From Propioniciclava soli (GTDB lineage Bacteria > Actinomycetota > Actinomycetes > Propionibacteriales > Propionibacteriaceae), in the NCBI RefSeq assembly GCF_014858005.1, contig NZ_JACYOT010000004.1:310001-374000 (forward strand): 64,000 nucleotides of DNA, given 5' to 3'. Each line of letters begins with the position of its first letter. Position 1 is the first letter of the stretch. The position numbers and the translations under genes are program-made. Positions 31,079 to 38,666 of the stretch are shown one piece after another. The notes under the pieces were generated by a model. The model searched no databases. It saw only the letters and a program-made list of their open reading frames with translations, and was not told where the DNA came from.

Positions 31079-32403
31079 CGCTGCCCCTCCCCGACCGTGG
31101 CCGGCGACGCGGCGGCGTCCTGCTCGGCGCGCAGTGCGTCCGACAACCGCCCCTGCGGCACGGTCACGTCGGCGTAGGAGATGACCTCGTCGGTCGCGAT
31201 GTCGCGGGTGAGGACGCAGCCCTCGGCCAGGCCGAGCGGCAGCAGGCGTTCGGCGCGCTGCACGGACGCCTTCTCGCACTCGCCGTAGTAGGTGTAGCCG
31301 CCGATCCGGTCGAGCGTCTCGCCCGCCTTGAGGTCACGCTTGGCCACGGTGACGACCTCGACGCGGGGGCCGTGGTCGTCCAGCAGCGGCGCGATGCAGC
31401 TGTCGCCGAGCAGCGCGGCGCGGGCGATCGTGGCCGGCACCTCGAAGTGGCACAGGTGATAGGGCGTGTAGAAGCTGTACAGCGGCCCCTCGCCGAGCTT
31501 GTAGAGGTTGAGGTAGTGCTGCTGCTTGGGGTCGTCGTGCGTGGCGAGCACGTAGACGCCCGGGCCGGGCTTGGTGCCCACGACGTAGTCGACGGCGCCA
31601 CCGAGGGCGCGCAACTCCTCGACGTCGTACTCGGTGGTCAGGTCGTCCACGTGGCCGGGGAAGTCACGCCCGAGGCAGCCGCGCCGGTGCACCGACAGGT
31701 CGGCCGCGTTGGCGACGAGCGCCTGCTCGACGTTGACCTTGCTGCCGTCGGCGAAGCTGGTGACCATGTGCGGGTCCTGCCCCCACTTGCGGGCGAAGCC
31801 CTCCTGGGTGGTGGGGTTGCGGAAGCGATCCTGCAAGCCCTTGATGTTGCCGGCCACCACCGGGGTGAGGCCGAGGCCGCGGACGAACCGGATGAGGTTC
31901 ATCTGGACGCCCGGCTGGTCGCCGTCCATGCCCGAGTAGACCACCCCGGCCGCCGCGGCGCGCCGGGCCAGCACGGTGCCGATCGTGGCGTCGACCTCCG
32001 CGTTGAGCAGGACGAGGTGCTTGCCGTTCTCGATCGCGGACAGGGCCAGGTGGGCGCCGAACTCGACGTGACCGGTGGCGTCCACCACGACGTCGACGCT
32101 GTCGGCGGCGGTGAGCGCGGTGAAGTCGTCGGTCACCGCCACCTGGCCGGCGGCCACGGCCTGGTCGATACCGGCCGCGTTGTCGGCGTCCGTGGTCTCG
32201 CCCTTGGCGTAGCCGGCGTACTCGAGTGCCGCGTGTGCCTTGTCGACCGACCGCGCGAACACGGCCGCGATCTCCATGCCGGGCGTGGTGTGGTGGATGT
32301 GGTTCATCATGCCGCGGGCCATGAAGCCCGGGCCGACCACGCCGACGCGCACCGGCCGGCCCTCGGCCTGGCGCCGGGCCAACAAGGTGTCGGTGATGAT
32401 CAT
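31075..32403 (-). CDS. NAD(P)-dependent oxidoreductase with SAF domain
   Basis: 442 residues. A Rossmann segment VRVGVVGPGFMARGMMNHI at about residue 18 is followed by a homoserine-dehydrogenase-like middle and a C-terminal SAF/antifreeze-like domain (VAKRDLKAGETLDRIGGYTYYG). Proteins of this build are often annotated homoserine dehydrogenase-like or Gfo/Idh-like; the substrate is unknown. The bound ligand is probably a sugar or hydroxyacid, given the neighbours. ATG 32403 overlaps the RmlC-like stop. Confidence 0.75.
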   Translation of the reverse strand: MIITDTLLARRQAEGRPVRVGVVGPGFMARGMMNHIHHTTPGMEIAAVFARSVDKAHAALEYAGYAKGETTDADNAAGIDQAVAAGQVAVTDDFTALTAADSVDVVVDATGHVEFGAHLALSAIENGKHLVLLNAEVDATIGTVLARRAAAAGVVYSGMDGDQPGVQMNLIRFVRGLGLTPVVAGNIKGLQDRFRNPTTQEGFARKWGQDPHMVTSFADGSKVNVEQALVANAADLSVHRRGCLGRDFPGHVDDLTTEYDVEELRALGGAVDYVVGTKPGPGVYVLATHDDPKQQHYLNLYKLGEGPLYSFYTPYHLCHFEVPATIARAALLGDSCIAPLLDDHGPRVEVVTVAKRDLKAGETLDRIGGYTYYGECEKASVQRAERLLPLGLAEGCVLTRDIATDEVISYADVTVPQGRLSDALRAEQDAAASPATVGEGQR

Positions 32404-32942
32404 CGGATCGGCTTCCCGTCCCAGTCCGGCCAGCTGGCGTCCTTGTCGGAGACGACCACGATCTCCTCGGGCCACTGCAGCCCGAACGCCGGGTCGTCGT
32501 AGCGGCTGCCGCGCTCGTGCTCGGGGGAGTACCGGCCGGTCACCATGTAGGTGGCCTCGGTGTTGTCCTCGTGCGTGACGAACCCGTGCCCGCAGTAGGG
32601 CGGCACCCACAGGGCGCGGTGGTTCTCGGCGGAGAGCTCGACCATGACGTGCTTGCCGAACGTCGGGCTGTCCTCACGCAGGTCGAGGCAGCAGTCGGTC
32701 AGGCGGCCGGCCGTGCAGCGGACGAGCTTGCCCTCGGACGCCGGCGCGATCTGGCGGTGCATGCCGCGCATCGTGCCCTTGGCGTGGTTGAACGACGTGT
32801 TCGCCTGCACGGGCGTGTCGTGGATGCCGTGCTCGGCGAACTCGTCGGCGCAGTAGGAGCGGGCGAAGAACCCGCGGTCGTCGGAGTGGGGCTCCAGATC
32901 GATGATCCAGCAGCCCTCGACCTCGGTGGGGGTGAACTTCAT
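32400..32942 (-). CDS. RmlC-like dTDP/CDP-4-keto-sugar 3,5-epimerase
   Basis: 180 residues, cupin fold. The catalytic His lies in MRGMHRQIAPASEGK, the partner acid in CCLDLREDSPTFG, and the substrate wall in PYCGHGFVTHEDNTEATYM. These follow the RfbC pattern, but the usual RGLHYQ is changed to RGMHRQ. Expected to epimerise one or two carbons of the keto-sugar. It overlaps genes on both sides by four bases (ATGA). Confidence 0.83.
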   Translation of the reverse strand: MKFTPTEVEGCWIIDLEPHSDDRGFFARSYCADEFAEHGIHDTPVQANTSFNHAKGTMRGMHRQIAPASEGKLVRCTAGRLTDCCLDLREDSPTFGKHVMVELSAENHRALWVPPYCGHGFVTHEDNTEATYMVTGRYSPEHERGSRYDDPAFGLQWPEEIVVVSDKDASWPDWDGKPIR

Positions 32943-33967
32943 GCGGAAACCTGCTTCCAGAAGAGTTGGGCGTCCACCTGGCCGGTCTCGAGCAGCCAGC
33001 GGATCTGCTTCAGCCGGGTGTGTCCGCGGCCGTAGAACGTGTCGGCGTCCAGCTGGATCGCCTCGAAGACCTGGTGCAGCTGCTTCGCGCCACGCGCCAG
33101 ATCCCAGTCGCACGAGAAGCCGAGGGTCTCCTCGATCTTGTCGAAGCGCACCTTGTAGCTGCGGTTGTCCTGGCCCGAAGCCCCGAAGCTGAGGTCGCAG
33201 CCGGGGAACTCGTCCGCCACGGTCTCGGCGATCTGGCGCACCGTGTAGTTGTTGGCGAAACTGCCCACGTTGAAGGCCTCCGCGTGCACCTTCTCCACGG
33301 GCGCGGCCAGGGCCAGCCGGATGGCCTTGGCGATGTCGAGGGCGTGCACCATCGGACGCCACGGCGTCCCGTCCGACGTCATGGCGATCTTCTTCTCGAC
33401 CCACGCGAGGCCGGAGAGGTTGTTGAGCACGATGTCGAAGCGCTGGCGGGGCGAGGCGCCGAAGGCCGTCGCGTTGCGCATTGCGGTCGGGTGGAAGGAG
33501 TCGTCGGCCAGCTTCCAGAGGTCCAGCTCGGTGAGGTGCTTGCACTCGCCGTACGCGGTCTGCGGGTTGACGGCCGAGGTCTCGTCGACCTCCCCGTCGG
33601 CCACGCCGTACACCGAGCAGGAGCTCATGTAGACGAAGCGCTCGACGCCGGCTCGCTTGGCGGTCTCGGCGACGTGCACCGACCCCTTGTGGTTGATGTC
33701 GAAGGTGATCGGCCCCACCAGGTCACCCACGGGGTCGTTGGACAGCTCGGCCATGGCGACGACGGCGTCGACGCCCTCGAAGTCGGCCTCGGTCAGGTGG
33801 CGCATGTCCTTCGACAGCGTCTGCGGGATCGAGTCGAGGCCGTTGTAGAGCCAGCCGTTGCGGTAGAAGCCGGTGTCGACGGCGACCACCTCGTGGCCGT
33901 CGGCGGCCAGCAGCGGGGCCAGCAGGCAGCCGAGGTAACCATCGGTGCCGGTGACGAGAATCTTCAT
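32939..33967 (-). CDS. SDR-family NDP-sugar epimerase/dehydratase
   Basis: 342 residues. Extended SDR: TGTDGYLGCLLAP (NAD-binding), SSCSVYG, and the catalytic YGECK. The type is the nucleoside-diphosphate-sugar epimerase group rather than a clear CDP-glucose 4,6-dehydratase (RfbG), so the step is not certain. It lies between the cytidylyltransferase and the RmlC-like gene, so the likely substrate is the CDP-activated sugar (inference). Confidence 0.82.
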   Translation of the reverse strand: MKILVTGTDGYLGCLLAPLLAADGHEVVAVDTGFYRNGWLYNGLDSIPQTLSKDMRHLTEADFEGVDAVVAMAELSNDPVGDLVGPITFDINHKGSVHVAETAKRAGVERFVYMSSCSVYGVADGEVDETSAVNPQTAYGECKHLTELDLWKLADDSFHPTAMRNATAFGASPRQRFDIVLNNLSGLAWVEKKIAMTSDGTPWRPMVHALDIAKAIRLALAAPVEKVHAEAFNVGSFANNYTVRQIAETVADEFPGCDLSFGASGQDNRSYKVRFDKIEETLGFSCDWDLARGAKQLHQVFEAIQLDADTFYGRGHTRLKQIRWLLETGQVDAQLFWKQVSA

Positions 33968-34746
33968 GAGGCGAGTTCCACCTTCCAGGGCGCGCGGCCC
34001 TCGTTCCAGAGCGTTTCGAGTTTGGTGCGGTCGTGCAGGGTGTCCATCGGCTGCCAGAAGCCCCGGTGGCGGTAGGCGTTGAGCTGCCCGTCGGACGCGA
34101 GGCGCTGCAGCGGCTCGGCCTCCCAGACGGTGGCGTCGCCGTCGATGTAGTCGATGACCCCGGGCTCGCAGACGAAGTAGCCGCCGTTCACCCACGCGCC
34201 GTCACCGTCCGGCTTCTCGCGGAAGCTGTCGATGCGGGTCTCGCCCTCGGCAAGCGCAATCGCCCCGAAGCGCCCGGGCGGCTGGACGACGGTCATCGTC
34301 GCCAGCCCGCCCCGCTCACGGTGGGAGGCGATCGTCGCGGTGACGTCCACGTCACTGACGCCGTCACCGTAGGTGAAACAGAACGTCTCGTCGCCGATGT
34401 GGTCGCGGACGCGCTTCAGGCGCCCGCCCGTCATGGTGGCCGGGCCGGTGTCGACCACCGTCACCCGCCACGGGAGGGCGTGCGTGCGGTGCACGGTGCG
34501 CTCCCCGGTCTGCAGGTCGAACGTCACGTCCGAGCACCGCATCTGGTAGTTGGAGAACCAATCGGTGATGACTTCGCGGCGGTAGCCGGCGCACACGATG
34601 AAGTCCTCGATGCCGTGGCTGGCATAGGTGGACATGATGTGGAAGAGGATGGGCAGGCCGCCCACCTCGACCATGGGCTTGGGGCGCGTGCCGGTTTCCT
34701 CGCTCAGCCGGGTCCCGAGGCCCCCGGCGAGGATCACGGCCTTCAC
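33964..34746 (-). CDS. rfbF: Glucose-1-phosphate cytidylyltransferase (RfbF-like)
   Basis: 260 residues. Makes CDP-glucose from CTP and glucose 1-phosphate, which pgm supplies. The N-terminal AVILAGGLGTRLSEETGTRP with KPMVEVGG and ILFHIM is the RfbF signature; also FCFTYGDGVSDVD (metal-binding), VQPPGRFGAIAL and WVNGGYFVCEPG. It starts at GTG 34746 behind GAGGGGG. First gene of a five-gene coupled minus-strand operon (34746 to 29855). Confidence 0.92.
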   Translation of the reverse strand: MKAVILAGGLGTRLSEETGTRPKPMVEVGGLPILFHIMSTYASHGIEDFIVCAGYRREVITDWFSNYQMRCSDVTFDLQTGERTVHRTHALPWRVTVVDTGPATMTGGRLKRVRDHIGDETFCFTYGDGVSDVDVTATIASHRERGGLATMTVVQPPGRFGAIALAEGETRIDSFREKPDGDGAWVNGGYFVCEPGVIDYIDGDATVWEAEPLQRLASDGQLNAYRHRGFWQPMDTLHDRTKLETLWNEGRAPWKVELAS

Positions 34747-35126
34747 GACGCCCCCTCGGCGTCCGGGCGCGCAGGATGGGTGTTGTGGACCATTGTTTCC
34801 CCCCAGAAACTGTCATTTGCGGCGGCTCGTCGTCGCATTCGATCTCATCACGGACACTACTCCCACCGGGGTGCCATTTCCACATCAAAGAGGCGTCTGG
34901 ACCATGGTTGGAGCGTGGTTGCGCGGCAAAGTCACCCCCTCGGGGGACTCGGGAAAGGATGCGGAATCCTCGAGCAATGGGCTGGGGATGTCACCCGCCC
35001 GGGGGTGGGTCGCGCCCTTGTCACCCACGGGGGTGACGGAGGTGAAAATGTCGTGGCCATTCCGGTTCCGCGACGCTATTGCGGGTTACGATGGCGGGGT
35101 CACCATCTTTTGGACAGGAAGTCGCC
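34747..35126. promoter_or_regulatory. Divergent control region with four palindromic boxes
   Basis: 380 nt between the rfbF-like gene (minus) and a GT2 (plus), with no frame that looks coding. Boxes: 34864-34873 (CACCGGGGTG), 34931-34948, 34990-35008 and 35020-35037 (GTCACCCACGGGGGTGAC, near-perfect). These match the boxes at 22571-22806. The region is also locally less GC-rich near 34795-34885. Confidence 0.55.
35087..35092 (+). promoter_or_regulatory. -10 box of the 35127 glycosyltransferase
   Basis: TACGAT, predicted start point near 35099 and a leader of about 28 nt with AGGAAG before ATG 35127. The -35 is weak. The best palindromic box (35020-35037) lies about 50 bp upstream. Confidence 0.4.
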
Positions 35127-36110
35127 ATGCCTCAGCTCACCGTCGTGGTTCCCACCTACCGCCGGCCCGATCTGCTCCGGATCGCGCTGGGCTCGCTCTG
35201 CGCGCAGACCTACACGGACTTCGTCGTCCTGGTCTGTGACAACGCCAATGACTCTGAGGTGAAGAGATTGGTCGGTGAATTGGAGGACTCGCGGTTCACC
35301 TACGTGGGGCGTCCGGAGAACATCGGGCTCATGCGCAACGCGGTCGAGGGCTTCGGCGCGGCACGGACGCCGTTCGCCGCCAAGCTCGACGACGACGACA
35401 CCTGGCACCCCGAGTTCCTCGCGCGCGTCATGCCGCCGCTGCTGGCCGACGACCAGCTGGTGCTCGCGTTCTCCGACATGCGCTTCGTGGGGCCCGCGGG
35501 GGAGCACCTCGACGGCGCCCAGGAGCGCATCGACGCCTCCAAGCAGTTGGCCCACGTGCCCGCCGGTCTGATCCGGCCGCTCGCGCCGTACGCCATCCGT
35601 GGCGTCGTCCCGCTCAACGCCACCGTCTTCCGCCGCGATCTCGTCGACTGGAATGCCGTGCCGGAGGACACCGCGACGGCGTTCGACCTGCACATCGTCC
35701 TGGAGCTGTGCGGCCACGACGCCGCCGGCCACCACGTCGCCGAGCGTCTCGTCGACTACCGCCTTCACCCGGACGCCGACACCTCGACCGGCCTGGTGCG
35801 CCAGCTGTGCGGCTCCAGTTCCGCCCTGGCCCACGCGCTGGCGTCCGGCGCCTACGAGGGCGTGGCCGACGTCGAATCGGCGCGCGCCGTCCTCAACGTG
35901 CGGCTCGCCCGCGCGGCCATCGCCTCGCAGGAGCGCGACATCGCCCGCAAGGCGTCGCGCGAGGCGCTGCGCGACCGTCCGAGCCTCGAGGCGGCGCGTC
36001 TGGTCGTGCTGGCCCACCTCCCCGGCGTGGTCGCCCGGCGCATCGTCGCGGTGCGCGGCCAGCGCTACCGCCGCACCCACCCCGACGTCCGGGGCCAGCG
36101 CGTCGCCTGA
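35127..36110 (+). CDS. Family 2 glycosyltransferase
   Basis: 327 residues. LTVVVPTYRRPDLLR at the N-terminus and AKLDDDDTWHPEFL at about residue 90 mark a GT-A enzyme of the same subgroup as the gene at 22876. ATG 35127 has AGGAAG eight bases before it; ATG 35091 in frame would overlap the -10 box. It is transcribed alone, between the CDP-sugar operon and a convergent lipoprotein gene. Confidence 0.87.
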   Translation: MPQLTVVVPTYRRPDLLRIALGSLCAQTYTDFVVLVCDNANDSEVKRLVGELEDSRFTYVGRPENIGLMRNAVEGFGAARTPFAAKLDDDDTWHPEFLARVMPPLLADDQLVLAFSDMRFVGPAGEHLDGAQERIDASKQLAHVPAGLIRPLAPYAIRGVVPLNATVFRRDLVDWNAVPEDTATAFDLHIVLELCGHDAAGHHVAERLVDYRLHPDADTSTGLVRQLCGSSSALAHALASGAYEGVADVESARAVLNVRLARAAIASQERDIARKASREALRDRPSLEAARLVVLAHLPGVVARRIVAVRGQRYRRTHPDVRGQRVA

Positions 36111-36132
36111 CGGCTCCCCGGCGTCGGCGAGG

Positions 36133-36151
36133 CGAGGGGCCTCAGCCCTCG
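36133..36151. terminator. Weak hairpin between convergent genes
   Basis: CGAGGG with CCCTCG around a seven-base loop; it overlaps the last codons of the lipoprotein gene. Confidence 0.3.
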
Positions 36152-37257
36152 GCGCGGGCGCCCGGCGCCCGGTAGTCGCGGGGGAGGACCTCCAGCTTGT
36201 CGATCGGGAAGGCGTCCTCGCCCTCCTGCCCGGCCAGTTCGGAGCGGGGTGAGCTGCCCCGGAAGAGGTCGTCGTAGGCGCCCGGCACGGTCGAGATCTC
36301 GTGCTGCGCCATGAACGTCACCGAACCCGCGACGTCGACGACCATGATCCCGTACTCCTGTGCTGCCCGCGCGATCGTGCGGGCGGTGGGGGAGAGGTTG
36401 TAGGAGTCGAGGTCGAGGTCGGCCGGCAGCCGCAGCAGCTGACCCTCGGCGATCGCCAGCCCGTGCACGGTGCCGTCGGTGCGGTTGGCCGGCCACGAGT
36501 ACACGTCGGCCTTCACCTCGGGCAGCGCGATGCCGATGACGTGGTCGATGTACCCGCGCCGCAGCTCCTCGGGGCGGATCTGGAAGGCCGCGTACGAGAC
36601 GCCCGCCGCGGCCACGCCGAAGGGGCGCTCGAACTGCCCGATCGAGCTGCTGGCGTTCTCGATGCTGCCACCCCAGCAGGCCGACCAGGTGCCGTCGTCC
36701 TCCTTCGCCGTCACCCACGTCTCGGTGAGGCGGTCGGTGTCGACGTTGTAGATGACCATCGACCGGTCGGTCGAGTCGTCGGGGAGCGCGTCGGCCGGGA
36801 TGTGGACGTCGGCGAGGTGGGTGCCGATCAGCTCGTCGTCCCACCCGTCGGACTTGTCCTGGCAGTTGTAGCCGTGGAAGGTGGCCACCGGGTCGCTGTT
36901 GCTGGCCAGGTACATCGGCAGCGCGTAGCGCTGGTAGTTCATGTCGACCGTCGGCTGCTCGGGCGTGCCGTAGTACTCCTGCGTCATGCCGACGAGGTCG
37001 GTGATCATCTCGGCCGAGTACTCGGCGACGGGAGTGTCGTCGGGCAGCGTCTGGTAGAACGGCGAGTCGTCGGCGAAGATGCGGGTCGGGAAGGCGCCCT
37101 CGGGCAGCGGCTCGCCCGACGCGCTGGGCGACGAGGTGGCCGTGGGCTCCGAGGTCGGGGAGGACGGCGGCGTGGGGTCGGGTGCGGGCGTCGTGCACCC
37201 GGCGAGCGCGAGAGCGAGGGCGATCGAGCAGGCGCGAATGCCGGTCGTGGCGCGAAT
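36142..37257 (-). CDS. Secreted lipoprotein of unknown function, non-canonical start
   Basis: About 371 residues. The open frame runs from an in-frame TAG at 37267-37269, and no ATG, GTG or TTG occurs before the signal peptide. The first possible starts are ATC 37260 and ATT 37257, four and seven bases behind the ribosome-site-like AGGGGA. From ATT the protein reads MIRATTGIRACS-type n-region (initiator read as Met), a hydrophobic ALALALAGC lipobox and a Thr/Pro/Ser linker. The next ATG (37008) would remove the export signal and about 80 residues. Two Cys (NCQDK, SACWGG) may pair. The C-terminal segment (IRPEELRRGYIDHVIGIALP, ARTIARAAQEYGIMVVDVAG) looks enzymatic or sugar-binding but I do not recognise the family. 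It lies between the two halves of the polysaccharide locus. Confidence 0.65.
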   Translation of the reverse strand: MRATTGIRACSIALALALAGCTTPAPDPTPPSSPTSEPTATSSPSASGEPLPEGAFPTRIFADDSPFYQTLPDDTPVAEYSAEMITDLVGMTQEYYGTPEQPTVDMNYQRYALPMYLASNSDPVATFHGYNCQDKSDGWDDELIGTHLADVHIPADALPDDSTDRSMVIYNVDTDRLTETWVTAKEDDGTWSACWGGSIENASSSIGQFERPFGVAAAGVSYAAFQIRPEELRRGYIDHVIGIALPEVKADVYSWPANRTDGTVHGLAIAEGQLLRLPADLDLDSYNLSPTARTIARAAQEYGIMVVDVAGSVTFMAQHEISTVPGAYDDLFRGSSPRSELAGQEGEDAFPIDKLEVLPRDYRAPGARAEG

Positions 37258-37327
37258 GATGGTCCCCTAGGGTTCTCGTGGTGGCAAGGGTCGGTGGGGG
37301 ACCTCCACGGTACCCGTCCGCCGCGGC

Positions 37328-37369
37328 CCACCAGAAACTCAGCACGGTTGTTGCCGTGCCGTCTGGTGG
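37328..37369. other. Composite inverted repeat upstream of the second Wzz-like gene
   Basis: Outer arms CCACCAGA (37328-37335) and TCTGGTGG (37362-37369), inner arms GCACGG (37342-37347) and CCGTGC (37354-37359) with a TTGTTG loop. Both arm pairs are perfect. It lies in the divergent 253-nt gap, so it could be a structured leader of either gene or a protein-binding site. Confidence 0.5.
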
Positions 37370-37496
37370 TGCCGGGCCGTGCGTCTGCGGCGACCCGCGC
37401 CCGCGCGCTCCCTCGTCCGAGGCGTCGCGCGTCGGGGCACGCGTCGGCGCGGCGCGTGGAAACGGTGGACATGTCGGCGGGACGCCAGAATTTCGC

Positions 37497-37502
37497 TAGA
37501 TT
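37497..37502 (+). promoter_or_regulatory. -10 box of the second export operon
   Basis: TAGATT eight bases before GTG 37511, the leaderless pattern. No good -35. Confidence 0.4.
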
Positions 37503-37510
37503 TGGGTCGC

Positions 37511-38653
37511 GTGGCGAGCACCCAGACGAGACGACCGACCCGGGGCGACCGGGTCGATGGCGCAGCGAGATGGCTGCGGTGGCCGTGGGCGCTGGTTCCC
37601 ATCCTCCTGGCCGGTCTGTTGCTCGGTGGTGTTGGCGCCCTCCTGGGGCTGGCTCGCGGTGAGTGGGCCACGGCGCAGGCGACCATTCAGGTGGAGCCGG
37701 ACGCCGACGCGCTGCAGTCGCTGACGTCGGGATCCACCGGCTCCTCGACCTCCCCGTCGGTGTACGTGTCGGGCCAGGTGGGGCTGCTCACCGGCGATGC
37801 GTTCACCGATCGGGTGGCGGCGGCGTCCGGACTCCCGCGGCGGGCCGTGGACGCCACGCAGGTGGGGACGTCCACGCTGGTCGACGTGTCGGTCTCGGAT
37901 CCGGTGGTGGACGACGCCCTGGCGCGCCTGACCGCGGCGATCGAGACCTACCGCAGTGAGAGACAGGCTGCCGCCACCGAGTCCATCGGCCGTGACCTGG
38001 AGTCGGTGAGAGCCCTCGTGTCGGCCACCGACGCGGCCAGCTCCCAGGCCCAGTTCCTCCGGCAGCAGGAGGCTCAGCTCTCCCTCGCCCTGGATCGCGT
38101 CCCGTCGCTGGTCCCCGTGGTGTCGCCGCCCGCGATCGTGCCGGGATCCGGATTGCCCGCACCGCTGCTCTACGCGGCCCTGGGGTTCTTCGGGGGTGCG
38201 GCGCTGACGGCGGCAGTCCTCCTCGCGCTCGCTTCCCTGGCGAGCCTGCGTCCCCTCCGCACACCGGCCCAGGCCGAGGGTGAGGGGGTGAGGGTGCTGT
38301 TCCCCGTGCTGTCGTCCGAGGATCCCCACCTGATCGCGACCGCGGCGCCCATTCGGGCGGCCCTGAAGGACGTGCCGGCATCGGGGGTCGTGGTGGTCGG
38401 CGTCGGTGGCTCCTCGGCCGCCGACTGTGTGAGGTTCGCCCTGGCCGGGGGGCCCGACCCGGTCGCCGCCGAGGTCGCCTCCCCGGACGAGGCCGGCGTC
38501 GCGCGCGTGCAGCGCGGAGGAAGGACGACGGTCCTGGCCGTCATGCTCCAGTTGGCGACGCGCGGTGCGCTGGACCGGGCGCTGCTGGACGTGGGACGCC
38601 ACGGTCACGGCCCGGTGCACGTGGTGTGCGTCACGCCTCCGGCCTCCCGGTGA
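37511..38653 (+). CDS. Wzz-like chain-length protein with degenerate kinase-like domain (second copy)
   Basis: 380 residues. TM1 about 27-49, extracellular coiled region rich in Ala/Gln/Ser, TM2 about 217-240, then about 135 cytoplasmic residues. The latter reads IRAALKDVPASGVVVVGVGGSSAAD, like a BY-kinase P-loop region in which the GKST is lost (split: IRAALKDVPASG and VVVVGVGGSSAAD). An active tyrosine kinase is therefore unlikely. Paralogous in plan to 25136-26125. GTG 37511 follows a TAGATT box. Confidence 0.72.
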   Translation: MASTQTRRPTRGDRVDGAARWLRWPWALVPILLAGLLLGGVGALLGLARGEWATAQATIQVEPDADALQSLTSGSTGSSTSPSVYVSGQVGLLTGDAFTDRVAAASGLPRRAVDATQVGTSTLVDVSVSDPVVDDALARLTAAIETYRSERQAAATESIGRDLESVRALVSATDAASSQAQFLRQQEAQLSLALDRVPSLVPVVSPPAIVPGSGLPAPLLYAALGFFGGAALTAAVLLALASLASLRPLRTPAQAEGEGVRVLFPVLSSEDPHLIATAAPIRAALKDVPASGVVVVGVGGSSAADCVRFALAGGPDPVAAEVASPDEAGVARVQRGGRTTVLAVMLQLATRGALDRALLDVGRHGHGPVHVVCVTPPASR

Positions 38654-38666
38654 GGAAGGTCTCCCG

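Noticed and set aside
31075-32403. True homoserine dehydrogenase (hom)
   Set aside because: The SAF domain and neighbours (nucleotide-sugar genes) do not fit threonine synthesis, and thrB/thrC are absent.
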